Origin: Nostoc favosum CHAB5714
GTDB taxonomy: Bacteria; Cyanobacteriota; Cyanobacteriia; Cyanobacteriales; Nostocaceae
Assembly (NCBI RefSeq): GCF_020829495.1
Contig: NZ_JAIVFQ010000010.1
Location: 62,001 to 126,000, forward strand
Length of the DNA: 64,000 nt
Reading direction: 5' to 3'
Below, in pieces: positions 35,671-44,933 of the stretch (positions are counted from its first letter, which is position 1; each line of letters begins with the position of its first letter). The notes beneath the pieces were generated by a model. The model was not told where the DNA came from. It did not search any database and was given only the letters and a program-made list of their open reading frames with translations. The translations under genes were made by a program, and so were the position numbers.

Positions 35671-36012
35671 ATGAATCCTCAAAGAGAAGAAGACTTGCAG
35701 CGTCGCCTCAATAAGCTAGAGGCAGAGATTAATTCTTCGCCTGAAGTGGTTCCCCAACCACAAGAGCAAAAACAGATGCCTCAGTCTGTTTTTGCCAAGT
35801 TTAACTTGCAACTGGAGCGATTTCAGATTTGGTTCAACAGCTTATCTGGGACAAAAAAGCTGGTAGTTTCGGGTGTGACGGTGGTAGTAGGCTTGGCGAT
35901 GCTGCAAGCAGTGTTTAAACTGGTTGCATCTGTAATTAGTCTGGCACTTTTGGCAGTGTTAGTGTATGTTGGATACAAAATTTTTGTGTCTAGTAGCTTT
36001 CAACGTAAGTAA
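35671..36012 (+). CDS. Small membrane protein of unknown function
   Basis: A 113-residue protein starting at the ATG at 35671. The N-terminal part is a charged helix (REEDLQRRLNKLEAEINSSP), followed by a basic linker and a C-terminal hydrophobic stretch of about 45 residues (LVVSGVTVVVGLAMLQAVFK, then LVASVISLALLAVLVYVGYK). It is likely a two-helix inner-membrane protein. The family is not recognised. A hairpin terminator follows at 36053. Confidence 0.78.
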   Translation: MNPQREEDLQRRLNKLEAEINSSPEVVPQPQEQKQMPQSVFAKFNLQLERFQIWFNSLSGTKKLVVSGVTVVVGLAMLQAVFKLVASVISLALLAVLVYVGYKIFVSSSFQRK

Positions 36013-36052
36013 TAAGCTGATATGCATTTACTTTGCATACCCGTAGTTATGA

Positions 36053-36087
36053 AAGTCAGGAGCCATGATACAAAAGGCTCCTGACTT
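36053..36087 (+). terminator. Hairpin after the small membrane-protein gene
   Basis: AAGTCAGGAGCC (36053-36064) and GGCTCCTGACTT (36076-36087) form a perfect 12-bp stem with an 11-nt loop. No clean T-run follows, so it is terminator-like or an RNA-stabilising stem. Confidence 0.6.
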
Positions 36088-36184
36088 ATAGCTGCAAAAT
36101 TCTATTTCACTTTTTGCCGGTTAGCTTAGTCTATTTTAATTATGCCGAGCGCGGCGTATAAATAATGTCAAAGGAAATTATGCG

Positions 36185-38341
36185 ATGACGACACCAATTA
36201 TCAAAAGAAGTAATCAATCTGATCAGTCAAAACAACCAGAAAGAGCCAATTCGCTGCTGCTAGCAAGCAGGCGGTTTGCTGCTTGGGCGGCTGAAATCAC
36301 ACTAGTGGTTAGCAGTGGGTTGATTCCCTTCGGCATTGGTGTCTATGCCAATTCTAGAAGCGATTTTAACCGAGTGCCCCTTAACCCCGTATTGGTAGTT
36401 ACAGAAAGAGCGATCGCCAGACCCCTGGCTCTACCTGTTAGCTATGGCATCCGTAACGTGGCATGGCCGACTAATATTTTGTGGACAATCGCCCTGTTAG
36501 CACCTGTAACTCTCTCATGGTGGCAATTGTATTTACTGGCTAAGACTGGTAGCACAATTCCTAAACGCTGGTTAAAAGTGCGGGTTGTCAACGAGCAAGG
36601 AAGGCCACCTGGTTTGGGGGCAGTGGTGATTAGAGAAGGAGTTGGGCGTTGGACTGTACCCATTTCCATCGCCTATCTGCTGTGGCGCTACAGCTTTGCT
36701 TTTCCTAATTTAGGATTATTCACATTTTTGTCTTTGTTAATGATTGTAGGTGAAGGGATAGGCTTACCGTCGCGCCGGGGGCGTCGCGCATTGCACGATC
36801 AACTTGCAGGCACTTATACAATAGATGCGACTCGCCCCTTGCCATCCTCACTTTTAGCTAACAACAAACAAGCTGAGTCTACTGGCGGTAATGATGAAGC
36901 CGAAGAATGGCAGGAGGGAGAAGAATTAGCGGCAGCCCAAACCAACCAGTCGCCTAATCTGTGGCGGCGGATACAGCAAAATCCTAATCTGACTTTGTTT
37001 GGGATAGGGCTTACGAGTATGACTGCTGTGTTGGCAACTTTAATAGGTACTCAAGTTTATATCCAAATTCAACAATCCCAGCGATCAACCGAGAAAATCA
37101 ACAGGGAACAGTTCCTCGAACTTCGCAACCAATTGAATTCCAACTCTGGGGCGACTAATGAGCAACGCCAAAGTGCAATTCTGGCTATGGGTGGCATTAA
37201 TGACCCACAGTCCGCTAAATTTCTGGCGGATCTCTTGGTTAGCGAAACCAACCCCAGCCTCTTGGATACGATTCAACAAGCTTTGACAACTGTTGGGCCC
37301 AAAGCCATCCCAGAACTAAAAAATAAAAATCAGTTTTTGGTTAGCGAACTAGAGTCTGTGGGTAGCACTGCAACCCAAGAACGGGAATTACGGCAAGGGC
37401 GGCTACAAAGAAACCAGCGGACGATCAACAAGATTCTTTCTGTTTACAGTGGTAAAATCGAGGGCGTTGACCTTAGTAGCACCCAATTAGGTCAAAGTGG
37501 GACTCCAGGAAGTTCCTTCTTCAACTTGGTACTAGACAACCTTGATTTATCAGGAGTTAAGTTTAGATCTGCAAATCTTAACCAAGCCAGCTTTAAGGGT
37601 AGCCGCTTTCGAGGCGTGGGTGAAGATGGACGCTGGGATACCTATGATGATGTAATGGCTGATTTAAGCCAAGCTCAGTTGCAGCAAGCTAATCTTACTG
37701 ATGCTAATCTCAGTCGCGTTTTGATGAACCGGATCGATTTGAGCCGCGCCACTCTCAACAGAGCCAACTTATCCAACGCCCGTCTATATGAAGCTAAACT
37801 CAACAGCGCCCAACTAGTAGGAGCCGATCTGCGAAACGCTGTTTTGGAAAAAGCCAGCTTGACTGGAGCAGATTTAGGCGATGCTAAATTGAACGAAGCC
37901 AATCTGTACGGTGCGCGTTTAGGTCGCGCCACTGCCATCGGAACGCAATTATCCTTTGCCAATTTAACTAACACTGATTGGCAAGGGGCAGATTTATCAG
38001 GAGCCTATTTGGATCGTGCTAATCTCAGCAATGCTAACTTGAGTGCCACTCGTCTAGCTGGTGCTGTTTTGCGTTCTGCCCAGATGGAAAACGCTAACTT
38101 GCAAAATGCCGACCTGAGTCTTGCAGATTTACGGGGGGCAAATGTCGCCGGGGCAGATTTTAAGGGGGCAATTCTCGCTCCTAGTAAACAAGATCCAGCA
38201 GATCAATTTGTAGAAACCCCAGATTTAGGCTCAGTATCTGCCGTAGTCCAAGGGGTTGATTTTTCTAAAGCCAAAAATTTAGATCCCAAGCAAGTAGCAT
38301 ACATTTGTACTCAAGGAGGCATTCATTCTAGTTGCCCGTAG
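36185..38341 (+). CDS. hglK: RDD-domain membrane protein with C-terminal pentapeptide repeats, HglK-like
   Basis: A 718-residue protein. The N-terminal 210 residues hold several membrane helices of an RDD domain (RRFAAWAAEITLVVSSGLIP, IPKRWLKVRVVNEQGRPPGL, RRALHDQLAGTYTIDA). After another helix (about 270-295) comes a HEAT-like stretch, then from about residue 440 dozens of A(D/N)LxX pentapeptides (LSRATLNRANLSNARLYEAK, NLSNANLSATRLAGAVL). HglK of Anabaena is a protein of about this length with N-terminal membrane spans and C-terminal pentapeptides, needed to place heterocyst glycolipids. The match is by architecture, so the name is probable rather than certain. Confidence 0.75.
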   Translation: MTTPIIKRSNQSDQSKQPERANSLLLASRRFAAWAAEITLVVSSGLIPFGIGVYANSRSDFNRVPLNPVLVVTERAIARPLALPVSYGIRNVAWPTNILWTIALLAPVTLSWWQLYLLAKTGSTIPKRWLKVRVVNEQGRPPGLGAVVIREGVGRWTVPISIAYLLWRYSFAFPNLGLFTFLSLLMIVGEGIGLPSRRGRRALHDQLAGTYTIDATRPLPSSLLANNKQAESTGGNDEAEEWQEGEELAAAQTNQSPNLWRRIQQNPNLTLFGIGLTSMTAVLATLIGTQVYIQIQQSQRSTEKINREQFLELRNQLNSNSGATNEQRQSAILAMGGINDPQSAKFLADLLVSETNPSLLDTIQQALTTVGPKAIPELKNKNQFLVSELESVGSTATQERELRQGRLQRNQRTINKILSVYSGKIEGVDLSSTQLGQSGTPGSSFFNLVLDNLDLSGVKFRSANLNQASFKGSRFRGVGEDGRWDTYDDVMADLSQAQLQQANLTDANLSRVLMNRIDLSRATLNRANLSNARLYEAKLNSAQLVGADLRNAVLEKASLTGADLGDAKLNEANLYGARLGRATAIGTQLSFANLTNTDWQGADLSGAYLDRANLSNANLSATRLAGAVLRSAQMENANLQNADLSLADLRGANVAGADFKGAILAPSKQDPADQFVETPDLGSVSAVVQGVDFSKAKNLDPKQVAYICTQGGIHSSCP

Positions 38342-38485
38342 AATGGAGGGAGCAAGAGGAGCAGGGAGCAGGGAGCAGGGAGCAGGGGGCAGGGGAGGAT
38401 GACGGAGATGAGGGAGACAAGGCAACCAATGCCCAATGCCCAATGACTAATGACTAATGACTAATGACTAATGACTAATGACTAA
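38342..38485. repeat. GGGAGCA and ACTAATG short tandem repeats
   Basis: GCAGGGAGCAGGGAGCAG-type units followed by six or more GACTAAT heptamers, STRR-type. The downstream small gene starts 20 bp after them. Confidence 0.85.
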
Positions 38486-38505
38486 TTGGTGTGAGGAGTT
38501 CGGTT

Positions 38506-38997
38506 ATGAAATTTATTGCATATTTGGTTTCAGTTTTGGGGGCTGGCTTGGTCTTGAGTCTGGCAAGTAGTAAACCAGCACAAGCTCAAGTAGCCTATGG
38601 CAGTTATATCGGTATAGGCCCCGCTATTGGTTTTACTGACGGTATCCAATTGGGGGGGGTTATAGCCGGTCGCTACAAGCTTTTGGAAGCACCGATTTCA
38701 CTGCGTGCCCAAGTGTTAGTTGGTAATAATACAGCAGTTGTGCCAACGGTTTCTTACGATTTTCCCCTCAACTGGCAAGCTGATGCTTACCTGGGTGCTG
38801 GGTTAGTGTTGGCTGGTGGTGGTGGATCTTCTCCTGTGGGCGACAAAATTAGTTTTGCTTTACAACCGGGCATTGATTATATGATCCCAAATAGCAATAC
38901 TGTGCTTTTTGGCAACGCCATTATCGCTTTTGATGCCTACCGTGATAGCGGTGGTACAGCTATCTCTGTACAAGGTGGTGTTGGTTTGAGATTTTAA
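38506..38997 (+). CDS. Exported beta-rich protein, possibly a small outer-membrane barrel
   Basis: A 163-residue protein with a signal peptide (LVSVLGAGLVLSLASSKPAQAQ, cut after AQA). The mature part consists of alternating Gly-rich strands (AYGSYIGIGPAIGFTDGIQL, ADAYLGAGLVLAGGGG, ISVQGGVGLRF) and ends in an aromatic residue (Phe), as outer-membrane barrels do. It is short for a complete barrel. I start at the ATG at 38506; the frame upstream runs through heptamer repeats. Confidence 0.8.
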   Translation: MKFIAYLVSVLGAGLVLSLASSKPAQAQVAYGSYIGIGPAIGFTDGIQLGGVIAGRYKLLEAPISLRAQVLVGNNTAVVPTVSYDFPLNWQADAYLGAGLVLAGGGGSSPVGDKISFALQPGIDYMIPNSNTVLFGNAIIAFDAYRDSGGTAISVQGGVGLRF

Positions 38998-39147
38998 TGG
39001 GCACAGAAAAACCCTACTGCGATCGCTATCCCTATCCCTATCCCTAAGAAGCGTTAAACTTCATTGCAAATTAAGAAGTTAGTCCAAACAACGTGATACT
39101 TTTTGGTCATGAAGAGAGACAGCATAGGATTAACACAGGAGAACACA

Positions 39148-39360
39148 GTGGCAATGGAATCAAATTTATTAACAGATGCGGGCGCAAATGAAGTGAATCA
39201 AGATTTCAGTGAATACGTCGCCAACCTGCAACTTCACATGACTCTGCAAGCTCGCAATCTTGTTCCAACCCTGAAGCAAACACTGGTAGATAGTCGCCAA
39301 CAATTACTCCATCAAACCCAAGCCCACTTTGAAAAGCTAGTTTCTCGACAAGGGCTATAA
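39148..39360 (+). CDS. Small conserved-type protein of unknown function
   Basis: A 70-residue helical protein (MAMESNLLTDAGANEVNQDF, then QLHMTLQARNLVPTLKQTLV) with no recognised domain. AGGAG (39137-39141) sits 6 bases before the GTG at 39148, which I take as the start; an ATG at 39109 in the same frame would add 13 residues and has no good ribosome site. It is isolated between two repeat-containing spacers. Confidence 0.7.
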   Translation: MAMESNLLTDAGANEVNQDFSEYVANLQLHMTLQARNLVPTLKQTLVDSRQQLLHQTQAHFEKLVSRQGL

Positions 39361-39584
39361 AATATATACAAATTTTAATCAAAATTCCAATAAAATATAA
39401 GGCAGATGTTGTTGGGTTAATGCCAATGGTGTTCTCACAAGGTCTGCTTTTTCTGCTTTTTTAAGTATTGAGTTACTAAAATCACCCTTTTGGCGCAATA
39501 GTAAGGGGCAAAAAGCAGTTAATATTATTGCAGCAGTTCCTTTGAAGATCAGTTAGTGAAGGCTAAATAGCGGCTCGAATTAAA

Positions 39585-40823
39585 ATGACTTCATTACTTC
39601 CCCGAAACCTAAGCGTTGTAATCCGACCAGTCCAATACCGGGATCTGGACGGCATTGAGCGCATAACTCAAGAGTCATTCGCAGCCCTTACTCCGCAGGG
39701 AGCAGGTTTTGCCATCAGCCAGATGCAAAGGCTGCGTCGCTGGTATGGATTACTCAAATTTTTAAGTTGGTTTCCTAACCCGCTACAATATCGCCTCTGT
39801 GCATACGTTGCAGAGCAAGGGCGGATGCTTCTAGGGATGATTCAAGTGTCACCCTTTAACCGGACACGCAGCACTTGGCGGATTGATCAAGTGCTGTTGG
39901 AGCGTGGTGTCGATAAACAAGGAACTGGCTCACAACTTTTGCGTCATTGCTTTGAATCGATTCTGGAAGCTCGCACTTGGTTACTGGAAGTTAACATCAA
40001 TGATATTGAGGCGCTGGCACTATATCGACAAAATGGATTTCAGCGTCTGGCAGAAATGACGTACTGGGAAATTGGGCCAGAATTACTGGCTGAATTAGCG
40101 CAAGCAGAGCCAGACTTACCCAACCTTTTGCCAGTAAGTAATGCTGATGCCCAGTTGCTATATCAACTAGATACGGCTTCTATGCCACCTTTGGTACGTC
40201 AGGTTTTTGACCGTAACACCCGCGACTTTAAAACCAGTTTGTTTGGTGCTTTAAGTGATGCAGTAATGCAATGGGTGAGCAAAACAGAAGTAGTGAGTGG
40301 TTACGTATTTGAACCGCAACGCAAAGCTGCGATCGGCTATTTTCAGGTGCAACTTGACCGTAAGGGGGAAGTTCCCCACGTTGCAACGTTGACTGTTCAT
40401 CCTGCTTATACCTGGCTGTATCCAGAATTATTATCTCAACTGGCTCGTATCGCTCAAGATTTTCCCCAGCAAGGGTTACAACTCGCTTCTTCAGATTATC
40501 AAGCAGAGCGAGAAGAGTATTTGGAGCGAATTGGGGCAAAACGCATAGAACATACATTAGTTATGTCTCGCTCTGTGTGGCACAAGCTACGAGAGTCTAA
40601 ATTCGTCTCTTTAGAAGGAATCCAGTGGACTGATATGCTGCAAGGTTTACAACCGGCACGTAAACCGATACCAGGTGGGATGTCATGGATACAACCAGGA
40701 CAACTGCCATCGTCAGATAAACCGTTGCCAAGCAAGTCAGAACCGATTAACTTTTCGAGCAAAAATCCTAGCATGGAAGCATCGCCGATTTCTGAATCAG
40801 CAGATGCACAGCAGGAGAATTAG
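39585..40823 (+). CDS. GNAT family N-acetyltransferase
   Basis: A 412-residue protein with an N-terminal GNAT domain: VVIRPVQYRDLDGIERITQE, the acetyl-CoA pyrophosphate region around LERGVDKQGTGSQLLRHCF, and LLEVNINDIEALALYRQNGF. The second half looks like a diverged second GNAT domain (VATLTVHPAYTWLYPELLSQ, YLERIGAKRIEHTLVMSR), then a low-complexity Ser/Pro tail (about 360-412). The substrate is unknown. The ruvX gene starts 1 bp after its stop, so the two are co-transcribed. Confidence 0.88.
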   Translation: MTSLLPRNLSVVIRPVQYRDLDGIERITQESFAALTPQGAGFAISQMQRLRRWYGLLKFLSWFPNPLQYRLCAYVAEQGRMLLGMIQVSPFNRTRSTWRIDQVLLERGVDKQGTGSQLLRHCFESILEARTWLLEVNINDIEALALYRQNGFQRLAEMTYWEIGPELLAELAQAEPDLPNLLPVSNADAQLLYQLDTASMPPLVRQVFDRNTRDFKTSLFGALSDAVMQWVSKTEVVSGYVFEPQRKAAIGYFQVQLDRKGEVPHVATLTVHPAYTWLYPELLSQLARIAQDFPQQGLQLASSDYQAEREEYLERIGAKRIEHTLVMSRSVWHKLRESKFVSLEGIQWTDMLQGLQPARKPIPGGMSWIQPGQLPSSDKPLPSKSEPINFSSKNPSMEASPISESADAQQEN

Positions 40824-40824
40824 C

Positions 40825-41301
40825 GTGATATCCCAGGAGCAACCAAAACCGTTTATTTCAGCGTTGGGACTAGATTTCGGTCGCAAGCGCATTGGTGTGG
40901 CCGGGTGCGATCGCACGGGTTTAATTGCCACGGGGATTACTACAATTGAACGCACATCTTTTGAGCAGGATGTCGAGCAAATCCGGCAAATAGTTAATGA
41001 ACGCGAGGTGCAAATCCTGGTGATGGGCTTACCTTATTCAATGGATGGCTCACTAGGATTTCAGGCGCGTCAAGTTCAAAAATTTACTACAAGACTTGCT
41101 AAAGCACTGAAACTACCTGTGGAATATATGGATGAGCGATTAACTTCATTTCAAGCAGAACAACTGCTGATAGCTGAGAACCGCTCCCCGTCACGCCATA
41201 AAGGTTTGATTGACCGCAAGGCAGCCGCTTTGATTTTACAACAATGGTTGGATGTTAAGCGTGCTAACTCCCACAGTTCAGTTGCGGCTATTGAATATTG
41301 A
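40825..41301 (+). CDS. ruvX: Putative pre-16S rRNA nuclease / Holliday junction resolvase-like YqgF
   Basis: A 158-residue RNase H-fold protein: ALGLDFGRKRIGVAGCDRTG with the catalytic Asp, VQILVMGLPYSMDGSLGFQA, LPVEYMDERLTSFQAEQLL and a C-terminal DRKAAALILQQWL. YqgF processes the 5' end of 16S rRNA and is widely essential. AGGAG at 40813-40817 with a 7-base gap supports the GTG at 40825, which follows the GNAT stop directly. The longer frame running into the GNAT gene is not needed. Confidence 0.93.
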   Translation: MISQEQPKPFISALGLDFGRKRIGVAGCDRTGLIATGITTIERTSFEQDVEQIRQIVNEREVQILVMGLPYSMDGSLGFQARQVQKFTTRLAKALKLPVEYMDERLTSFQAEQLLIAENRSPSRHKGLIDRKAAALILQQWLDVKRANSHSSVAAIEY

Positions 41302-41443
41302 TACCTTTTAACATGATATTCTGAAAACGATTAGCCAGCAGTTGTATCTACGTATAACGCTATTTGGTTGGCATAATAATGCCATTAAATAGTTAAGCGA
41401 TTTTCAAAGTTGCTGGTATTTATTAAATTTCTACATTTCGGCT

Positions 41444-42016
41444 ATGTTTTCCTCTCCATTTCCTGAAGAAAATGATAATGCTCATGCGGGTTCCATCACT
41501 TTAACCGATGACAAAGGGCGATCGCTCGAATGTTACGTAGAGCATTCCCTCGAAGTAGATGAACAAGAATACGTTTTACTTCTTCCTGTAGACTCCCCTG
41601 TAGAAATTTTTTCTTGGGAAGGTGACGGTGAGGAAGAAGAAGCGGTTCTGGTAGAAGATGACTCCATTATTGAGCAAATTTTTGCCACTGCCCAAGCTGT
41701 ACTATCTGAGCAGAACCTGATATTGAAGAATACAGCTTATGCTTTAACTGTTGCAGGTGATTTACCGCCCGTTGAAGAATCAGAACTCTTCACTTTAGAA
41801 ATCGAAGATGAAGAAGCGGATTTAGATCCGGAGCAATTACAGCTACTCGCTAGCTTCTATGATGAAGATCAAGAGTATGCAATTTATACACCCCTCGATC
41901 CCCTGTTGTTTTTTGCACGGATAGCAAAAACAGGTGAACCTGAATTACTTTCTCCAGAGGAGTTTCGCAAAGTGCAGCCTCTATTAGAGGAACATCTTTT
42001 TAATGAAGTGGAATAA
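41444..42016 (+). CDS. DUF3727 domain protein
   Basis: A 190-residue very acidic protein. The N-terminal part SITLTDDKGRSLECYVEHSL followed by EYVLLLPVDSPVEIF resembles DUF1292, and the C-terminal half (YALTVAGDLPPVEESELFTL, EYAIYTPLDPLLFFARI) is the DUF3727 pattern found in cyanobacteria and plants. Function unknown to me. It follows ruvX in the same direction by 142 bp. A good terminator hairpin follows 4 bp after its stop. Confidence 0.82.
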   Translation: MFSSPFPEENDNAHAGSITLTDDKGRSLECYVEHSLEVDEQEYVLLLPVDSPVEIFSWEGDGEEEEAVLVEDDSIIEQIFATAQAVLSEQNLILKNTAYALTVAGDLPPVEESELFTLEIEDEEADLDPEQLQLLASFYDEDQEYAIYTPLDPLLFFARIAKTGEPELLSPEEFRKVQPLLEEHLFNEVE

Positions 42017-42020
42017 GATT

Positions 42021-42058
42021 AAAAATTCAAAATCAAAATGTAACATTTTGAATTTTTT
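42021..42058 (+). terminator. Rho-independent terminator
   Basis: AAAAATTCAAAAT (42021-42033) and ATTTTGAATTTTT (42045-42057) form a 13-bp AT-rich stem ending in T. It directly follows the DUF3727 gene. Confidence 0.7.
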
Positions 42059-42293
42059 AATTGAAAATTTTCATTGTAATCAAAATCTAGCTAAACCTTT
42101 TACCATGTCCCATTCAATGTGGAAGCAATGAATCATTGAGACTAAATTGGGACAATTAGTGTTGTTTAAGATTCTGGAAAAAGCAGTTTGGTAGGGATTT
42201 TTAATTCCATTATCCGTCTTGAAAAGTTTGCTACGGAGGGAAACCCTCCTTACAACTTTCCGCAAAATCAAAAATTGGGATGAGGTGCTGAAA

Positions 42294-42920
42294 ATGGCTT
42301 ATAGCGACTTTACATTAAGTAAATTTAAAAAGTCATTCAGCATCCACATTGATGAAGAAACTGATTTATGTGCCGACATCGAACCTTTACAGCCAAGCGA
42401 GAAACTCATAAATTCTTTAGAAGAAACGGCAGAACTGGCTTTAGCAATTAATACTGAAAAAGCTCGTTCAGAAATGATTATCACTCCGATTTTGTTGGAG
42501 GTAAGACGCAGGGCTAATTATCCAATTAGTTTATTTTCGGGAACAGACTTTAATGTAGATGCCGAAAAAGGTTTGAATGGCTATTGTGACTTTATTATCA
42601 GTCGTGCTAAAGAGCAATTAACAATTAATGTGCCTGTGGTGGTTATTATTGAAGCGAAAAATGAAAATATTAAAGGTGGATTAGGTCAATGTGCGGCCAC
42701 AATGTTGGCAGCACAATTGTTTAATCAGCAAGAAGGAAATGAAATTAGGAAAATTTATGGCGCGGTAACAACGGGGGATATTTGGAAGTTTTTGAAGTTA
42801 GAAGAAAACGATATATTTATTGATTTGAATAATTATTACATCAAAGAGATAAATAAAATTTTAGGGATTTTATCTCAAAATGTTCAAGGAGATATTCCAG
42901 GATCGAGTTCGACTAACTAA
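42294..42920 (+). CDS. Putative PD-(D/E)XK nuclease-superfamily protein
   Basis: A 208-residue protein started at the ATG at 42294. The core ILLEVRRRANYPISLFSGTD, GLNGYCDFIISRA and VVVIIEAKNENIKGGLGQCA fits the restriction-like nuclease fold: an N-terminal Glu, the Asp of CDF and the E-x-K of IEAK. Next comes a helix with Gln and Cys. The C-terminal part (IRKIYGAVTTGDIWKFLKLE) is typical of a cyanobacterial family annotated as hypothetical. It has no methylase or toxin-antitoxin partner. The catalytic assignment is inference from motif spacing. Confidence 0.7.
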   Translation: MAYSDFTLSKFKKSFSIHIDEETDLCADIEPLQPSEKLINSLEETAELALAINTEKARSEMIITPILLEVRRRANYPISLFSGTDFNVDAEKGLNGYCDFIISRAKEQLTINVPVVVIIEAKNENIKGGLGQCAATMLAAQLFNQQEGNEIRKIYGAVTTGDIWKFLKLEENDIFIDLNNYYIKEINKILGILSQNVQGDIPGSSSTN

Positions 42921-42974
42921 ACTATATTGAGTTATGCTCATTTGTCTAGAGCTACTTAAATTTGACTGTTGACT

Positions 42975-43514
42975 ATGGCCTGGAACAATCTTTTACAGCC
43001 GGACTTGATTTTAGAAGGTTCAGTGTTGAACCTAACACCAGATATTATCCAAAAATACGGGCTTAAAGGGCTGGTATTGGATGTAGATGAAACCTTAGTA
43101 CCCTTTACAGTAGGAATAGCTTCCCTAGAACTACGGCAGTGGGTGGAGCAAATTCGTACCTGTACTGCATTGTGCTTGGTGAGTAACAACCTGAGTGAAG
43201 CACGAATTGGCGGAATTGCGCGATCGCTCAATTTACCTTACTACTTAGGTGCAGCCAAGCCCTCCCGACGCAAAATTAGAGCAGCACTTAGGGGAATGGA
43301 TCTACCAGTGCATCAAGTGGGGATGGTAGGCGATCGCTTATTTACGGATGTCATAGCAGGTAATCGCTTGGGGATGTTTACCATTCTAGTTGAACCGATT
43401 GTCCATGCAGACGCAGCCCTGCGTTCTCATCCTGTTCGCAACTTTGAAGTTTGGATATCTGAAATTCTAGGAGCCTCTATTACCCCCAAGAAAAGCAAGA
43501 TTCACAAAACTTGA
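42975..43514 (+). CDS. YqeG-family HAD phosphatase
   Basis: A 179-residue HAD-IIIA hydrolase: the nucleophile motif VLDVDETLVPF, motif II LCLVSNNLSEARI, and motif III/IV VGMVGDRLFTDVIAGNRLGM. The family includes yeast Gep4, a phosphatidylglycerolphosphate phosphatase, so a role in phosphatidylglycerol synthesis is possible; PG is essential in thylakoids. I take the ATG at 42975. The C-terminal tail (ITPKKSKIHKT) is basic. Confidence 0.9.
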   Translation: MAWNNLLQPDLILEGSVLNLTPDIIQKYGLKGLVLDVDETLVPFTVGIASLELRQWVEQIRTCTALCLVSNNLSEARIGGIARSLNLPYYLGAAKPSRRKIRAALRGMDLPVHQVGMVGDRLFTDVIAGNRLGMFTILVEPIVHADAALRSHPVRNFEVWISEILGASITPKKSKIHKT

Positions 43515-43771
43515 CAAATCGTCAGGAAAGTAAATCTAAAGAAATGATTAAAGAATCTGACTGGAATCAAAAAATCGGGGATCATAAGTATTAATAACAT
43601 GGGGTCAGCCAAAATAGACCTTACAGCATACAAAATAAATATAAACCCGTAAAGCGTCAGCCTTCACTATAGAGGGATTGGCGCTTTACAAATTGAGTTA
43701 GGAGTTAGAAGTTATGAGTTATGAATTAAATTCAACTCCTAACTCGTCACTCCTAACTCCTCACTTTTTAG

Positions 43772-44881
43772 ATGTCATTAACAATTGTTGTCAAAATCGG
43801 CACTTCTAGCCTAACCCAACCAGAAACGGGACAATTAGCACTTTCTACCATTGCTACCTTGGCAGAAACACTGTGTTATTTAAGACGCCAGGGACATCGA
43901 GTGATTTTGGTTTCCTCTGGGGCTGTGGGAGTGGGTTGTGCGCGGTTAGGCTTAACTGAACGTCCCAAAGCGATCGCACTAAAACAGGCTGTAGCAGCAG
44001 TTGGACAAGGCAGGTTAATTCGGATATACGATGATTTATTTACTACGCTGCAACAGGCGATCGCTCAAGTATTACTGACTCGCAGCGACTTAGTACAGCG
44101 CAGCCGCTATCTCAACGCCTACAACACTTTTCAGGAACTATTAGGGCTGGGAGTGATCCCTATAGTCAATGAAAATGATACCGTAGCAATAGACGAACTA
44201 AAATTTGGTGATAATGACACCCTTTCGGCATTAGTTGCCAGCCTAGTAGAAGCAGATTGGCTATTTTTGCTTACCGATGTCGATAGACTATACTCAGCCG
44301 ATCCGCGTTCCGTACCAGATGCGCGGCCGATCGCTTTAGTGAGTAGCATTAAGGAATTAGCTCAATTACAAATACAAACAGGTTCCCAAGGTTCTCAGTG
44401 GGGTACTGGTGGGATGGCGACAAAAATTTCGGCTGCGAGAATTGCGATCGCTGCGGGAGTGCGCACCGTAATTACCCAAGGGCGATTTCCCCGAAATATC
44501 GAAAAAATTATCCAAGGTGAACTGATTGGGACGCATTTTGAACCGCAACCTGAACCAACTTCTGCGCGTAAACGTTGGATAGCTTACGGACTTATACCTG
44601 CGGGAAAATTGTATTTAGATGAAGGTGCGATCGCGGCAATTTCTCTAGGGGGAAAATCGTTATTAGCAGCTGGAATTAAGGTAGTAGAAGGAGAGTTTCG
44701 CACACAGGACGCAGTGCAATTGTGTGACAGCAACGGTAACGAAATTGCTAGAGGACTTGTGAATTACAACAGCGATGAATTGCAAAAGATTCGCGGCTGT
44801 CATTCGCGGGAAATTTCCGCAATTTTAGGCTATGCGGGTGTGGAAACCGTGATTCACCGAGATAATTTGGTTTTGATTTAG
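43772..44881 (+). CDS. proB: Glutamate 5-kinase
   Basis: A 369-residue enzyme making gamma-glutamyl phosphate, the first step of proline synthesis. The amino-acid-kinase domain shows [58 protein letters not shown] and [22 protein letters not shown]-terminal PUA domain follows ([40 protein letters not shown]). The length is normal. proA is not in the window. A GTAAAGCG/CGCTTTAC stem (about 43650-43690) lies upstream. Confidence 0.97.
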   Translation: MSLTIVVKIGTSSLTQPETGQLALSTIATLAETLCYLRRQGHRVILVSSGAVGVGCARLGLTERPKAIALKQAVAAVGQGRLIRIYDDLFTTLQQAIAQVLLTRSDLVQRSRYLNAYNTFQELLGLGVIPIVNENDTVAIDELKFGDNDTLSALVASLVEADWLFLLTDVDRLYSADPRSVPDARPIALVSSIKELAQLQIQTGSQGSQWGTGGMATKISAARIAIAAGVRTVITQGRFPRNIEKIIQGELIGTHFEPQPEPTSARKRWIAYGLIPAGKLYLDEGAIAAISLGGKSLLAAGIKVVEGEFRTQDAVQLCDSNGNEIARGLVNYNSDELQKIRGCHSREISAILGYAGVETVIHRDNLVLI

Positions 44882-44933
44882 GATGGAAATAAGATAAATT
44901 TCGTGAGTACTAACTGGGGGAGTAAAAAATATT

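Noticed and set aside
36185-38341. Reading the RDD/pentapeptide protein as a DNA-gyrase-protecting Qnr/MfpA protein
   Set aside because: It has several membrane helices and an RDD domain, unlike the soluble Qnr/MfpA proteins.
43640-43700. Possible riboswitch or attenuator before proB
   Set aside because: Only one GTAAAGCG/CGCTTTAC stem is visible, with no conserved aptamer features.
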